A DNA stretch of 64,000 bases from the NCBI RefSeq assembly GCF_963662255.1, contig NC_085047.1, positions 23,441,258 through 23,505,257 on the forward strand, given 5' to 3'. Source of the DNA: Cinclus cinclus (taxonomy: Eukaryota > Chordata > Aves > Passeriformes > Cinclidae). The translations under genes and the position numbers were made by a program. The notes under the pieces are model-generated. The model saw only the letters and a list, made by a program, of their open reading frames with translations, was not told the origin of the DNA and ran no database searches. How positions within the stretch are numbered: the first letter of the stretch is position 1; every line of letters starts with the position of its first letter. Positions 35,883-48,304 of the stretch are shown piece after piece.

Positions 35883-37263
35883 GCGGCGATATGGGGCCGC
35901 TTGGCAGGTGGCCGAAGAAAGACGGCTGCCCCGTGAATGTGGTGCCAGAAGGCAAGTTTCAGCAGGGCGTTCCGGGCCAGCTCAATGTGCAGCCGCAGTT
36001 GTTCTAGGCGAGTTCTAGCCGAGAAGCTTTCCGTCTCCATTCACGAGACAAGAAAGGCAGAAGGCAAGGGCACCCAGGGTTGAGAAGAAAAGTGCGCGTA
36101 GCGAGCTCGTTGCGGCAGAGGCGAAAGCCAGGAGCAGCGCGCTCGGTGCGAGAAGTAGAGGGCGCTTCGCCTCCTTGGGAAGGAAATCGCGTCTGGGCAC
36201 GAACGACAGCCAGCGAAGCTTCAGGAACAACAGGCTGTTCTGCTCAGCGTACGAGCCTGAAGTGAGTGGCAAGGGGTAAGCGGGCAGTTCCAAGGCATCT
36301 AGCTTTCCTGCTAGCAATGCCATTTCTACCCTGCCGTGCAAAACGTTGTCCTTTGCCGTTATGCTCCGAGATGCAGAGAGCACGTCGGCAGACGCAGTGC
36401 AGAGGGAAAGGACACAGTATCCTTGGGAGTGTGACGCCGCTTAGGCGGGCAAAGCAGAAAGCTGCCGCCCTGCCACCGGCTTTGACTGCCTGAGCTTCCT
36501 TGCTAGGACAGCACCTGTCGAAAGCTGGCAACTAGGCTGCCAGAGTGCAGAATGTAGGCGGTGCGGCACGCTTGCTTGCCGAAAGCCAGTATCAGCGAGA
36601 CAGCGTGCTAGGCTCTGTTTCACAGCTCCTTGGAGAACACGCACTGGAAGAATGCCGTCTCTGTTCCGCAAAAGCTCTGCCCCAGTGAAAGGTGGAAGAA
36701 GCAGCCTGTGGCCACGGGCAGAGCTGGTCAACAGCTGCGCCTAACTTTCCCAAGCTGCGAGAGCATTCGCAGCCGAGTTCTGCTTTGACAGAGCTATTGG
36801 TGAACTTTTGCAGTCCCGGAAGCTGCTGAAACCAAGGCTGTGTTCCGCCTCTTCATTCTTGGCTTTCTGTGCTCCAGCGAGTTGTCAAGCTCGGACACGG
36901 CATTCAGCTTTGCCGCCTCTCTGCACGGAAAGCACTAGACAGAACTAGTGTGCTTCGTGCATGCTCTCTCCTCGCTTTTATGGTCACGGCTCTGCTTTTT
37001 GCTTGGCAGCGTTCACAGGGTCCACGGCGTACCTCTTGCACAGCGAGAGGTGGCCGGCGAGGAATACTTGCTGGCTTAAGTCGTTCCATGCTCAAGGCAT
37101 TCATCAGAGCAACACAGTGTGGGAAAAGAGGAGGGAACATTGCAGGACAAATTTCTATGCCGGGACATTATTGTCTGCGAGACAGCTCTCCGGAGCGCTA
37201 GTATTTGGCCAGGCTGAAATCAGCGCCACGGGAAGCCAATCTGACAAGCGGAGTGCAACGAGC
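35883..37263. repeat. Unit 27 (1,381 bp, 580C)
   Basis: 36462 G to C, additional C at 36473/36474 and 37074 C to G (1191). Same as unit 21 apart from 512A. Confidence 0.95.
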
Positions 37264-38643
37264 GCGGCGATATGGGGCCGCTTGGCAGGTGGCCGAAGAA
37301 AGACGGCTGCCCCGTGAATGTGGTGCCAGAAGGCAAGTTTCAGCAGGGCGTTCCGGGCCAGCTCAATGTGCAGCCGCAGTTGTTCTAGGCGAGTTCTAGC
37401 CGAGAAGCTTTCCGTCTCCATTCACGAGACAAGAAAGGCAGAAGGCAAGGGCACCCAGGGTTGAGAAGAAAAGTGCGCGTAGCGAGCTCGTTGCGGCAGA
37501 GGCGAAAGCCAGGAGCAGCGCGCTCGGTGCGAGAAGTAGAGGGCGCTTCGCCTCCTTGGGAAGGAAATCGCGTCTGGGCACGAACGACAGCCAGCGAAGC
37601 TTCAGGAACAACAGGCTGTTCTGCTCAGCGTACGAGCCTGAAGTGAGTGGCAAGGGGTAAGCGGGCAGTTCCAAGGCATCTAGCTTTCCTGCTAGCAATG
37701 CCATTTCTACCCTGCCGTGCAAAACGTTGTCCTTTGCCGTTATGCTCCGAGATGCAGAGAGCACGTCGGCAGACGCAGTGCAGAGGGAAAGGACACAGTA
37801 TCCTTGGGAGTGTGACGCCGCTTAGGCGGGCAAAGCAGAAAGGTGCCGCCCTGCGCCGGCTTTGACTGCCTGAGCTTCCTTGCTAGGACAGCACCTGTCG
37901 AAAGCTGGCAACTAGGCTGCCAGAGTGCAGAATGTAGGCGGTGCGGCACGCTTGCTTGCCGAAAGCCAGTATCAGCGAGACAGCGTGCTAGGCTCTGTTT
38001 CACAGCTCCTTGGAGAACACGCACTGGAAGAATGCCGTCTCTGTTCCGCAAAAGCTCTGCCCCAGTGAAAGGTGGAAGAAGCAGCCTGTGGCCACGGGCA
38101 GAGCTGGTCAACAGCTGCGCCTAACTTTCCCAAGCTGCGAGAGCATTCGCAGCCGAGTTCTGCTTTGACAGAGCTATTGGTGAACTTTTGCAGTCCCGGA
38201 AGCTGCTGAAACCAAGGCTGTGTTCCGCCTCTTCATTCTTGGCTTTCTGTGCTCCAGCGAGTTGTCAAGCTCGGACACGGCATTCAGCTTTGCCGCCTCT
38301 CTGCACGGAAAGCACTAGACAGAACTAGTGTGCTTCGTGCATGCTCTCTCCTCGCTTTTATGGTCACGGCTCTGCTTTTTGCTTGGCAGCGTTCACAGGG
38401 TCCACGGCGTACCTCTTGCACAGCGAGAGGTGGCCGGCGAGGAATACTTGCTGGCTTAAGTCGTTCCATGCTCAAGGCATTCATCAGAGCAACACAGTGT
38501 GGGAAAAGAGGAGGGAACATTGCAGGACAAATTTCTATGCCGGGACATTATTGTCTGCGAGACAGCTCTCCGGAGCGCTAGTATTTGGCCAGGCTGAAAT
38601 CAGCGCCACGGGAAGCCAATCTGACAAGCGGAGTGCAACGAGC
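37264..38643. repeat. Unit 28 (1,380 bp, 592G only)
   Basis: 37855 A to G and 38454 C to G (1191). Confidence 0.95.
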
Positions 38644-40023
38644 GCGGCGATATGGGGCCGCTTGGCAGGTGGCCGAAGAAAGACGGCTGCCCCGTGAATG
38701 TGGTGCCAGAAGGCAAGTTTCAGCAGGGCGTTCCGGGCCAGCTCAATGTGCAGCCGCAGTTGTTCTAGGCGAGTTCTAGCCGAGAAGCTTTCCGTCTCCA
38801 TTCACGAGACAAGAAAGGCAGAAGGCAAGGGCACCCAGGGTTGAGAAGAAAAGTGCGCGTAGCGAGCTCGTTGCGGCAGAGGCGAAAGCCAGGAGCAGCG
38901 CGCTCGGTGCGAGAAGTAGAGGGCGCTTCGCCTCCTTGGGAAGGAAATCGCGTCTGGGCACGAACGACAGCCAGCGAAGCTTCAGGAACAACAGGCTGTT
39001 CTGCTCAGCGTACGAGCCTGAAGTGAGTGGCAAGGGGTAAGCGGGCAGTTCCAAGGCATCTAGCTTTCCTGCTAGCAATGCCATTTCTACCCTGCCGTGC
39101 AAAACGTTGTCCTTTGCCGTTATGCTCCGAGATGCAGAGAGCACGTCGGCAGACGCAGTGCAGAGGGAAAGGACACAGTATCCTTGGGAGTGTGACGCCG
39201 CTTAGGCGGGCAAAGCAGAAAGGTGCCGCCCTGCACCGGCTTTGACTGCCTGAGCTTCCTTGCTAGGACAGCACCTGTCGAAAGCTGGCAACTAGGCTGC
39301 CAGAGTGCAGAATGTAGGCGGTGCGGCACGCTTGCTTGCCGAAAGCCAGTATCAGCGAGACAGCGTGCTAGGCTCTGTTTCACAGCTCCTTGGAGAACAC
39401 GCACTTGAAGAATGCCGTCTCTGTTCCGCAAAAGCTCTGCCCCAGTGAAAGGTGGAAGAAGCAGCCTGTGGCCACGGGCAGAGCTGGTCAACAGCTGCGC
39501 CTAACTTTCCCAAGCTGCGAGAGCATTCGCAGCCGAGTTCTGCTTTGACAGAGCTATTGGTGAACTTTTGCAGTCCCGGAAGCTGCTGAAACCAAGGCTG
39601 TGTTCCGCCTCTTCATTCTTGGCTTTCTGTGCTCCAGCGAGTTGTCAAGCTCGGACACGGCATTCAGCTTTGCCGCCTCTCTGCACGGAAAGCACTAGAC
39701 AGAACTAGTGTGCTTCGTGCATGCTCTCTCCTCGCTTTTATGGTCACGGCTCTGCTTTTTGCTTGGCAGCGTTCACAGGGTCCACGGCGTACCTCTTGCA
39801 CAGCGAGAGGTGGCCGGCGAGGAATACTTGCTGCCTTAAGTCGTTCCATGCTCAAGGCATTCATCAGAGCAACACAGTGTGGGAAAAGAGGAGGGAACAT
39901 TGCAGGACAAATTTCTATGCCGGGACATTATTGTCTGCGAGACAGCTCTCCGGAGCGCTAGTATTTGGCCAGGCTGAAATCAGCGCCACGGGAAGCCAAT
40001 CTGACAAGCGGAGTGCAACGAGC
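38644..40023. repeat. Unit 29 (1,380 bp, 763T only)
   Basis: 39406 G to T. Confidence 0.95.
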
Positions 40024-41403
40024 GCGGCGATATGGGGCCGCTTGGCAGGTGGCCGAAGAAAGACGGCTGCCCCGTGAATGTGGTGCCAGAAGGCAAGTTT
40101 CAGCAGGGCGTTCCGGGCCAGCTCAATGTGCAGCCGCAGTTGTTCTAGGCGAGTTCTAGCCGAGAAGCTTTCCGTCTCCATTCACGAGACAAGAAAGGCA
40201 GAAGGCAAGGGCACCCAGGGTTGAGAAGAAAAGTGCGCGTAGCGAGCTCGTTGCGGCAGAGGCGAAAGCCAGGAGCAGCGCGCTCGGTGCGAGAAGTAGA
40301 GGGCGCTTCGCCTCCTTGGGAAGGAAATCGCGTCTGGGCACGAACGACAGCCAGCGAAGCTTCAGGAACAACAGGCTGTTCTGCTCAGCGTACGAGCCTG
40401 AAGTGAGTGGCAAGGGGTAAGCGGGCAGTTCCAAGGCATCTAGCTTTCCTGCTAGCAATGCCATTTCTACCCTGCCGTGCAAAACGTTGTCCTTTGCCGT
40501 TATGCTCCGAGATGCAGAGAGCACGTCGGCAGACGCAGTGCAGAGGGAAAGGACACAGTATCCTTGGGAGTGTGACGCCGCTTAGGCGGGCAAAGCAGAA
40601 AGGTGCCGCCCTGCACCGGCTTTGACTGCCTGAGCTTCCTTGCTAGGACAGCACCTGTCGAAAGCTGGCAACTAGGCTGCCAGAGTGCAGAATGTAGGCG
40701 GTGCGGCACGCTTGCTTGCCGAAAGCCAGTATCAGCGAGACAGCGTGCTAGGCTCTGTTTCACAGCTCCTTGGAGAACACGCACTTGAAGAATGCCGTCT
40801 CTGTTCCGCAAAAGCTCTGCCCCAGTGAAAGGTGGAAGAAGCAGCCTGTGGCCACGGGCAGAGCTGGTCAACAGCTGCGCCTAACTTTCCCAAGCTGCGA
40901 GAGCATTCGCAGCCGAGTTCTGCTTTGACAGAGCTATTGGTGAACTTTTGCAGTCCCGGAAGCTGCTGAAACCAAGGCTGTGTTCCGCCTCTTCATTCTT
41001 GGCTTTCTGTGCTCCAGCGAGTTGTCAAGCTCGGACACGGCATTCAGCTTTGCCGCCTCTCTGCACGGAAAGCACTAGACAGAACTAGTGTGCTTCGTGC
41101 ATGCTCTCTCCTCGCTTTTATGGTCACGGCTCTGCTTTTTGCTTGGCAGCGTTCACAGGGTCCACGGCGTACCTCTTGCACAGCGAGAGGTGGCCGGCGA
41201 GGAATACTTGCTGCCTTAAGTCGTTCCATGCTCAAGGCATTCATCAGAGCAACACAGTGTGGGAAAAGAGGAGGGAACATTGCAGGACAAATTTCTATGC
41301 CGGGACATTATTGTCTGCGAGACAGCTCTCCGGAGCGCTAGTATTTGGCCAGGCTGAAATCAGCGCCACGGGAAGCCAATCTGACAAGCGGAGTGCAACG
41401 AGC
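40024..41403. repeat. Unit 30 (1,380 bp, 763T only)
   Basis: 40786 G to T; same as units 26 and 29. Confidence 0.95.
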
Positions 41404-42784
41404 GCGGCGATATGGGGCCGCTTGGCAGGTGGCCGAAGAAAGACGGCTGCCCCGTGAATGTGGTGCCAGAAGGCAAGTTTCAGCAGGGCGTTCCGGGCCA
41501 GCTCAATGTGCAGCCGCAGTTGTTCTAGGCGAGTTCTAGCCGAGAAGCTTTCCGTCTCCATTCACGAGACAAGAAAGGCAGAAGGCAAGGGCACCCAGGG
41601 TTGAGAAGAAAAGTGCGCGTAGCGAGCTCGTTGCGGCAGAGGCGAAAGCCAGGAGCAGCGCGCTCGGTGCGAGAAGTAGAGGGCGCTTCGCCTCCTTGGG
41701 AAGGAAATCGCGTCTGGGCACGAACGACAGCCAGCGAAGCTTCAGGAACAACAGGCTGTTCTGCTCAGCGTACGAGCCTGAAGTGAGTGGCAAGGGGTAA
41801 GCGGGCAGTTCCAAGGCATCTAGCTTTCCTGCTAGCAATGCCATTTCTACCCTGCCGTGCAAAACGTTGTCCTTTGCCGTTATGCTCCGAGATGCAGAGA
41901 GCACGTCGGCAGACGCAGTGCAGAGGGAAAGGACACAGTATCCTTGGGAGTGTGACGCCGCTTAGGCGGGCAAAGCAGAAAGCTGCCGCCCTGCCACCGG
42001 CTTTGACTGCCTGAGCTTCCTTGCTAGGACAGCACCTGTCGAAAGCTGGCAACTAGGCTGCCAGAGTGCAGAATGTAGGCGGTGCGGCACGCTTGCTTGC
42101 CGAAAGCCAGTATCAGCGAGACAGCGTGCTAGGCTCTGTTTCACAGCTCCTTGGAGAACACGCACTGGAAGAATGCCGTCTCTGTTCCGCAAAAGCTCTG
42201 CCCCAGTGAAAGGTGGAAGAAGCAGCCTGTGGCCACGGGCAGAGCTGGTCAACAGCTGCGCCTAACTTTCCCAAGCTGCGAGAGCATTCGCAGCCGAGTT
42301 CTGCTTTGACAGAGCTATTGGTGAACTTTTGCAGTCCCGGAAGCTGCTGAAACCAAGGCTGTGTTCCGCCTCTTCATTCTTGGCTTTCTGTGCTCCAGCG
42401 AGTTGTCAAGCTCGGACACGGCATTCAGCTTTGCCGCCTCTCTGCACGGAAAGCACTAGACAGAACTAGTGTGCTTCGTGCATGCTCTCTCCTCGCTTTT
42501 ATGGTCACGGCTCTGCTTTTTGCTTGGCAGCGTTCACAGGGTCCACGGCGTACCTCTTGCACAGCGAGAGGTGGCCGGCGAGGAATACTTGCTGCCTTAA
42601 GTCGTTCCATGCTCAAGGCATTCATCAGAGCAACACAGTGTGGGAAAAGAGGAGGGAACATTGCAGGACAAATTTCTATGCCGGGACATTATTGTCTGCG
42701 AGACAGCTCTCCGGAGCGCTAGTATTTGGCCAGGCTGAAATCAGCGCCACGGGAAGCCAATCTGACAAGCGGAGTGCAACGAGC
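41404..42784. repeat. Unit 31 (1,381 bp, 580C)
   Basis: 41983 G to C and additional C at 41994/41995; unlike units 21 and 27 it has C at 1191. Confidence 0.95.
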
Positions 42785-44164
42785 GCGGCGATATGGGGCC
42801 GCTTGGCAGGTGGCCGAAGAAAGACGGCTGCCCCGTGAATGTGGTGCCAGAAGGCAAGTTTCAGCAGGGCGTTCCGGGCCAGCTCAATGTGCAGCCGCAG
42901 TTGTTCTAGGCGAGTTCTAGCCGAGAAGCTTTCCGTCTCCATTCACGAGACAAGAAAGGCAGAAGGCAAGGGCACCCAGGGTTGAGAAGAAAAGTGCGCG
43001 TAGCGAGCTCGTTGCGGCAGAGGCGAAAGCCAGGAGCAGCGCGCTCGGTGCGAGAAGTAGAGGGCGCTTCGCCTCCTTGGGAAGGAAATCGCGTCTGGGC
43101 ACGAACGACAGCCAGCGAAGCTTCAGGAACAACAGGCTGTTCTGCTCAGCGTACGAGCCTGAAGTGAGTGGCAAGGGGTAAGCGGGCAGTTCCAAGGCAT
43201 CTAGCTTTCCTGCTAGCAATGCCATTTCTACCCTGCCGTGCAAAACGTTGTCCTTTGCCGTTATGCTCCGAGATGCAGAGAGCACGTCGGCAGACGCAGT
43301 GCAGAGGGAAAGGACACAGTATCCTTGGGAGTGTGACGCCGCTTAGGCGGGCAAAGCAGAAAGGTGCCGCCCTGCACCGGCTTTGACTGCCTGAGCTTCC
43401 TTGCTAGGACAGCACCTGTCGAAAGCTGGCAACTAGGCTGCCAGAGTGCAGAATGTAGGCGGTGCGGCACGCTTGCTTGCCGAAAGCCAGTATCAGCGAG
43501 ACAGCGTGCTAGGCTCTGTTTCACAGCTCCTTGGAGAACACGCACTGGAAGAATGCCGTCTCTGTTCCGCAAAAGCTCTGCCCCAGTGAAAGGTGGAAGA
43601 AGCAGCCTGTGGCCACGGGCAGAGCTGGTCAACAGCTGCGCCTAACTTTCCCAAGCTGCGAGAGCATTCGCAGCCGAGTTCTGCTTTGACAGAGCTATTG
43701 GTGAACTTTTGCAGTCCCGGAAGCTGCTGAAACCAAGGCTGTGTTCCGCCTCTTCATTCTTGGCTTTCTGTGCTCCAGCGAGTTGTCAAGCTCGGACACG
43801 GCATTCAGCTTTGCCGCCTCTCTGCACGGAAAGCACTAGACAGAACTAGTGTGCTTCGTGCATGCTCTCTCCTCGCTTTTATGGTCACGGCTCTGCTTTT
43901 TGCTTGGCAGCGTTCACAGGGTCCACGGCGTACCTCTTGCACAGCGAGAGGTGGCCGGCGAGGAATACTTGCTGCCTTAAGTCGTTCCATGCTCAAGGCA
44001 TTCATCAGAGCAACACAGTGTGGGAAAAGAGGAGGGAACATTGCAGGACAAATTTCTATGCCGGGACATTATTGTCTGCGAGACAGCTCTCCGGAGCGCT
44101 AGTATTTGGCCAGGCTGAAATCAGCGCCACGGGAAGCCAATCTGACAAGCGGAGTGCAACGAGC
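42785..44164. repeat. Unit 32 (1,380 bp, consensus)
   Basis: No difference from consensus seen. Confidence 0.95.
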
Positions 44165-45544
44165 GCGGCGATATGGGGCCGCTTGGCAGGTGGCCGAAGA
44201 AAGACGGCTGCCCCGTGAATGTGGTGCCAGAAGGCAAGTTTCAGCAGGGCGTTCCGGGCCAGCTCAATGTGCAGCCGCAGTTGTTCTAGGCGAGTTCTAG
44301 CCGAGAAGCTTTCCGTCTCCATTCACGAGACAAGAAAGGCAGAAGGCAAGGGCACCCAGGGTTGAGAAGAAAAGTGCGCGTAGCGAGCTCGTTGCGGCAG
44401 AGGCGAAAGCCAGGAGCAGCGCGCTCGGTGCGAGAAGTAGAGGGCGCTTCGCCTCCTTGGGAAGGAAATCGCGTCTGGGCACGAACGACAGCCAGCGAAG
44501 CTTCAGGAACAACAGGCTGTTCTGCTCAGCGTACGAGCCTGAAGTGAGTGGCAAGGGGTAAGCGGGCAGTTCCAAGGCATCTAGCTTTCCTGCTAGCAAT
44601 GCCATTTCTACCCTGCCGTGCAAAACGTTGTCCTTTGCCGTTATGCTCCGAGATGCAGAGAGCACGTCGGCAGACGCAGTGCAGAGGGAAAGGACACAGT
44701 ATCCTTGGGAGTGTGACGCCGCTTAGGCGGGCAAAGCAGAAAGGTGCCGCCCTGCACCGGCTTTGACTGCCTGAGCTTCCTTGCTAGGACAGCACCTGTC
44801 GAAAGCTGGCAACTAGGCTGCCAGAGTGCAGAATGTAGGTGGTGCGGCACGCTTGCTTGCCGAAAGCCAGTATCAGCGAGACAGCGTGCTAGGCTCTGTT
44901 TCACAGCTCCTTGGAGAACACGCACTGGAAGAATGCCGTCTCTGTTCCGCAAAAGCTCTGCCCCAGTGAAAGGTGGAAGAAGCAGCCTGTGGCCACGGGC
45001 AGAGCTGGTCAACAGCTGCGCCTAACTTTCCCAAGCTGCGAGAGCATTCGCAGCCGAGTTCTGCTTTGACAGAGCTATTGGTGAACTTTTGCAGTCCCGG
45101 AAGCTGCTGAAACCAAGGCTGTGTTCCGCCTCTTCATTCTTGGCTTTCTGTGCTCCAGCGAGTTGTCAAGCTCGGACACGGCATTCAGCTTTGCCGCCTC
45201 TCTGCACGGAAAGCACTAGACAGAACTAGTGTGCTTCGTGCATGCTCTCTCCTCGCTTTTATGGTCACGGCTCTGCTTTTTGCTTGGCAGCGTTCACAGG
45301 GTCCACGGCGTACCTCTTGCACAGCGAGAGGTGGCCCGCGAGGAATACTTGCTGGCTTAAGTCGTTCCATGCTCAAGGCATTCATCAGAGCAACACAGTG
45401 TGGGAAAAGAGGAGGGAACATTGCAGGACAAATTTCTATGCCGGGACATTATTGTCTGCGAGACAGCTCTCCGGAGCGCTAGTATTTGGCCAGGCTGAAA
45501 TCAGCGCCACGGGAAGCCAATCTGACAAGCGGAGTGCAACGAGC
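44165..45544. repeat. Unit 33 (1,380 bp, 3 changes)
   Basis: 44840 C to T (offset 676), 45337 G to C (1173) and 45355 C to G (1191). The first two are private and both hit CpGs. Confidence 0.95.
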
Positions 45545-46924
45545 GCGGCGATATGGGGCCGCTTGGCAGGTGGCCGAAGAAAGACGGCTGCCCCGTGAAT
45601 GTGGTGCCAGAAGGCAAGTTTCAGCAGGGCGTTCCGGGCCAGCTCAATGTGCAGCCGCAGTTGTTCTAGGCGAGTTCTAGCCGAGAAGCTTTCCGTCTCC
45701 ATTCACGAGACAAGAAAGGCAGAAGGCAAGGGCACCCAGGGTTGAGAAGAAAAGTGCGCGTAGCGAGCTCGTTGCGGCAGAAGCGAAAGCCAGGAGCAGC
45801 GCGCTCGGTGCGAGAAGTAGAGGGCGCTTCGCCTCCTTGGGAAGGAAATCGCGTCTGGGCATGAACGACAGCCAGCGAAGCTTCAGGAACAACAGGCTGT
45901 TCTGCTCAGCGTACGAGCCTGAAGTGAGTGGCAAGGGGTAAGCGGGCAGTTCCAAGGCATCTAGCTTTCCTGCTAGCAATGCCATTTCTACCCTGCCGTG
46001 CAAAACGTTGTCCTTTGCCGTTATGCTCCGAGATGCAGAGAGCACGTCGGCAGACGCAGTGCAGAGGGAAAGGACACAGTATCCTTGGGAGTGTGACGCC
46101 GCTTAGGCGGGCAAAGCAGAAAGGTGCCGCCCTGCACCGGCTTTGACTGCCTGAGCTTCCTTGCTAGGACAGCACCTGTCGAAAGCTGGCAACTAGGTTG
46201 CCAGAGTGCAGAATGTAGGCGGTGCGGCACGCTTGCTTGCCGAAAGCCAGTATCAGCGAGACAGCGTGCTAGGCTCTGTTTCACAGCTCCTTGGAGAACA
46301 CGCACTGGAAGAATGCCGTCTCTGTTCCGCAAAAGCTCTGCCCCAGTGAAAGGTGGAAGAAGCAGCCTGTGGCCACGGGCAGAGCTGGTCAACAGCTGCG
46401 CCTAACTTTCCCAAGCTGCGAGAGCATTCGCAGCCGAGTTCTGCTTTGACAGAGCTATTGGTGAACTTTTGCAGTCCCGGAAGCTGCTGAAACCAAGGCT
46501 GTGTTCCGCCTCTTCATTCTTGGCTTTCTGTGCTCCAGCGAGTTGTCAAGCTCGGACACGGCATTCAGCTTTGCCGCCTCTCTGCACGGAAAGCACTAGA
46601 CAGAACTAGTGTGCTTCGTGCATGCTCTCTCCTCGCTTTTATGGTCACGGCTCTGCTTTTTGCTTGGCAGCGTTCACAGGGTCCACGGCGTACCTCTTGC
46701 ACAGCGAGAGGTGGCCGGCGAGGAATACTTGCTGCCTTAAGTCGTTCCATGCTCAAGGCATTCATCAGAGCAACACAGTGTGGGAAAAGAGGAGGGAACA
46801 TTGCAGGACAAATTTCTATGCCGGGACATTATTGTCTGCGAGACAGCTCTCCGGAGCGCTAGTATTTGGCCAGGCTGAAATCAGCGCCACGGGAAGCCAA
46901 TCTGACAAGCGGAGTGCAACGAGC
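45545..46924. repeat. Unit 34 (1,380 bp, 3 changes)
   Basis: 45782 G to A (offset 238, as in units 15 and 18 but without 309A), 45862 C to T (318) and 46198 C to T (654). The 318 change stops the small + strand frame kept elsewhere. Confidence 0.95.
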
Positions 46925-48304
46925 GCGGCGATATGGGGCCGCTTGGCAGGTGGCCGAAGAAAGACGGCTGCCCCGTGAATGTGGTGCCAGAAGGCAAGTT
47001 TCAGCAGGGCGTTCCGGGCCAGCTCAATGTGCAGCCGCAGTTGTTCTAGGCGAGTTCTAGCCGAGAAGCTTTCCGTCTCCATTCACGAGACAAGAAAGGC
47101 AGAAGGCAAGGGCACCCAGGGTTGAGAAGAAAAGTGCGCGTAGCGAGCTCGTTGCGGCAGAGGCGAAAGCCAGGAGCAGCGCGCTCGGTGCGAGAAGTAG
47201 AGGGCGCTTCGCCTCCTTGGGAAGGAAATCGCGTCTGGGCACGAACGACAGCCAGCGAAGCTTCAGGAACAACAGGCTCTTCTGCTCAGCGTACGAGCCT
47301 GAAGTGAGTGGCAAGGGGTAAGCGGGCAGTTCCAAGGCATCTAGCTTTCTTGCTAGCAATGCCATTTCTACCCTGCCGTGCAAAACGTTGTCCTTTGCCG
47401 TTATGCTCCGAGATGCAGAGAGCACGTCGGCAGACGCAGTGCAGAGGGAAAGGACACAGTATCCTTGGGAGTGTGACGCCGCTTAGGCGGGCAAAGCAGA
47501 AAGGTGCCGCCCTGCACCGGCTTTGACTGCCTGAGCTTCCTTGCTACGACAGCACCTGTCGAAAGCTGGCAACTAGGCTGCCAGAGTGCAGAATGTAGGC
47601 GGTGCGGCACGCTTGCTTGCCGAAAGCCAGTATCAGCGAGACAGCGTGCTAGGCTCTGTTTCACAGCTCCTTGGAGAACACGCACTGGAAGAATGCCGTC
47701 TCTGTTCCGCAAAAGCTCTGCCCCAGTGAAAGGTGGAAGAAGCAGCCTGTGGCCACGGGCAGAGCTGGTCAACAGCTGCGCCTAACTTTCCCAAGCTGCG
47801 AGAGCATTCGCAGCCGAGTTCTGCTTTGACAGAGCTATTGGTGAACTTTTGCAGTCCCGGAAGCTGCTGAAACCAAGGCTGTGTTCCGCCTCTTCATTCT
47901 TGGCTTTCTGTGCTCCAGCGAGTTGTCAAGCTCGGACACGGCATTCAGCTTTGCCGCCTCTCTGCACGGAAAGCACTAGACAGAACTAGTGTGCTTCGTG
48001 CATGCTCTCTCCTCGCTTTTATGGTCACGGCTCTGCTTTTTGCTTGGCAGCGTTCACAGGGTCCACGGCGTACCTCTTGCACAGCGAGAGGTGGCCGGCG
48101 AGGAATACTTGCTGGCTTAAGTCGTTCCATGCTCAAGGCATTCATCAGAGCAACACAGTGTGGGAAAAGAGGAGGGAACATTGCAGGACAAATTTCTATG
48201 CCGGGACATTATTGTCTGCGAGACAGCTCTCCGGAGCGCTAGTATTTGGCCAGGCTGAAATCAGCGCCACGGGAAGCCAATCTGACAAGCGGAGTGCAAC
48301 GAGC
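46925..48304. repeat. Unit 35 (1,380 bp, 4 changes)
   Basis: 47279 G to C (355), 47350 C to T (426), 47547 G to C (623) and 48115 C to G (1191). The first three are private and none is at CpG, unlike the rest of the array. Confidence 0.95.

Larger units (their letters stand above)
27601..48304. repeat. Array segment B: mixed 1,380/1,381-bp units (units 21-35)
   Basis: Four of fifteen units (21, 23, 27, 31) are 1,381 bp. Three of these also carry the linked change 580C. The 592G+763T haplotype appears intact once (unit 24) and otherwise split into 592G alone (25, 28) and 763T alone (26, 29, 30). Units 33-35 hold eight changes found in no other unit, the densest private variation in the window. 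Confidence 0.9.
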
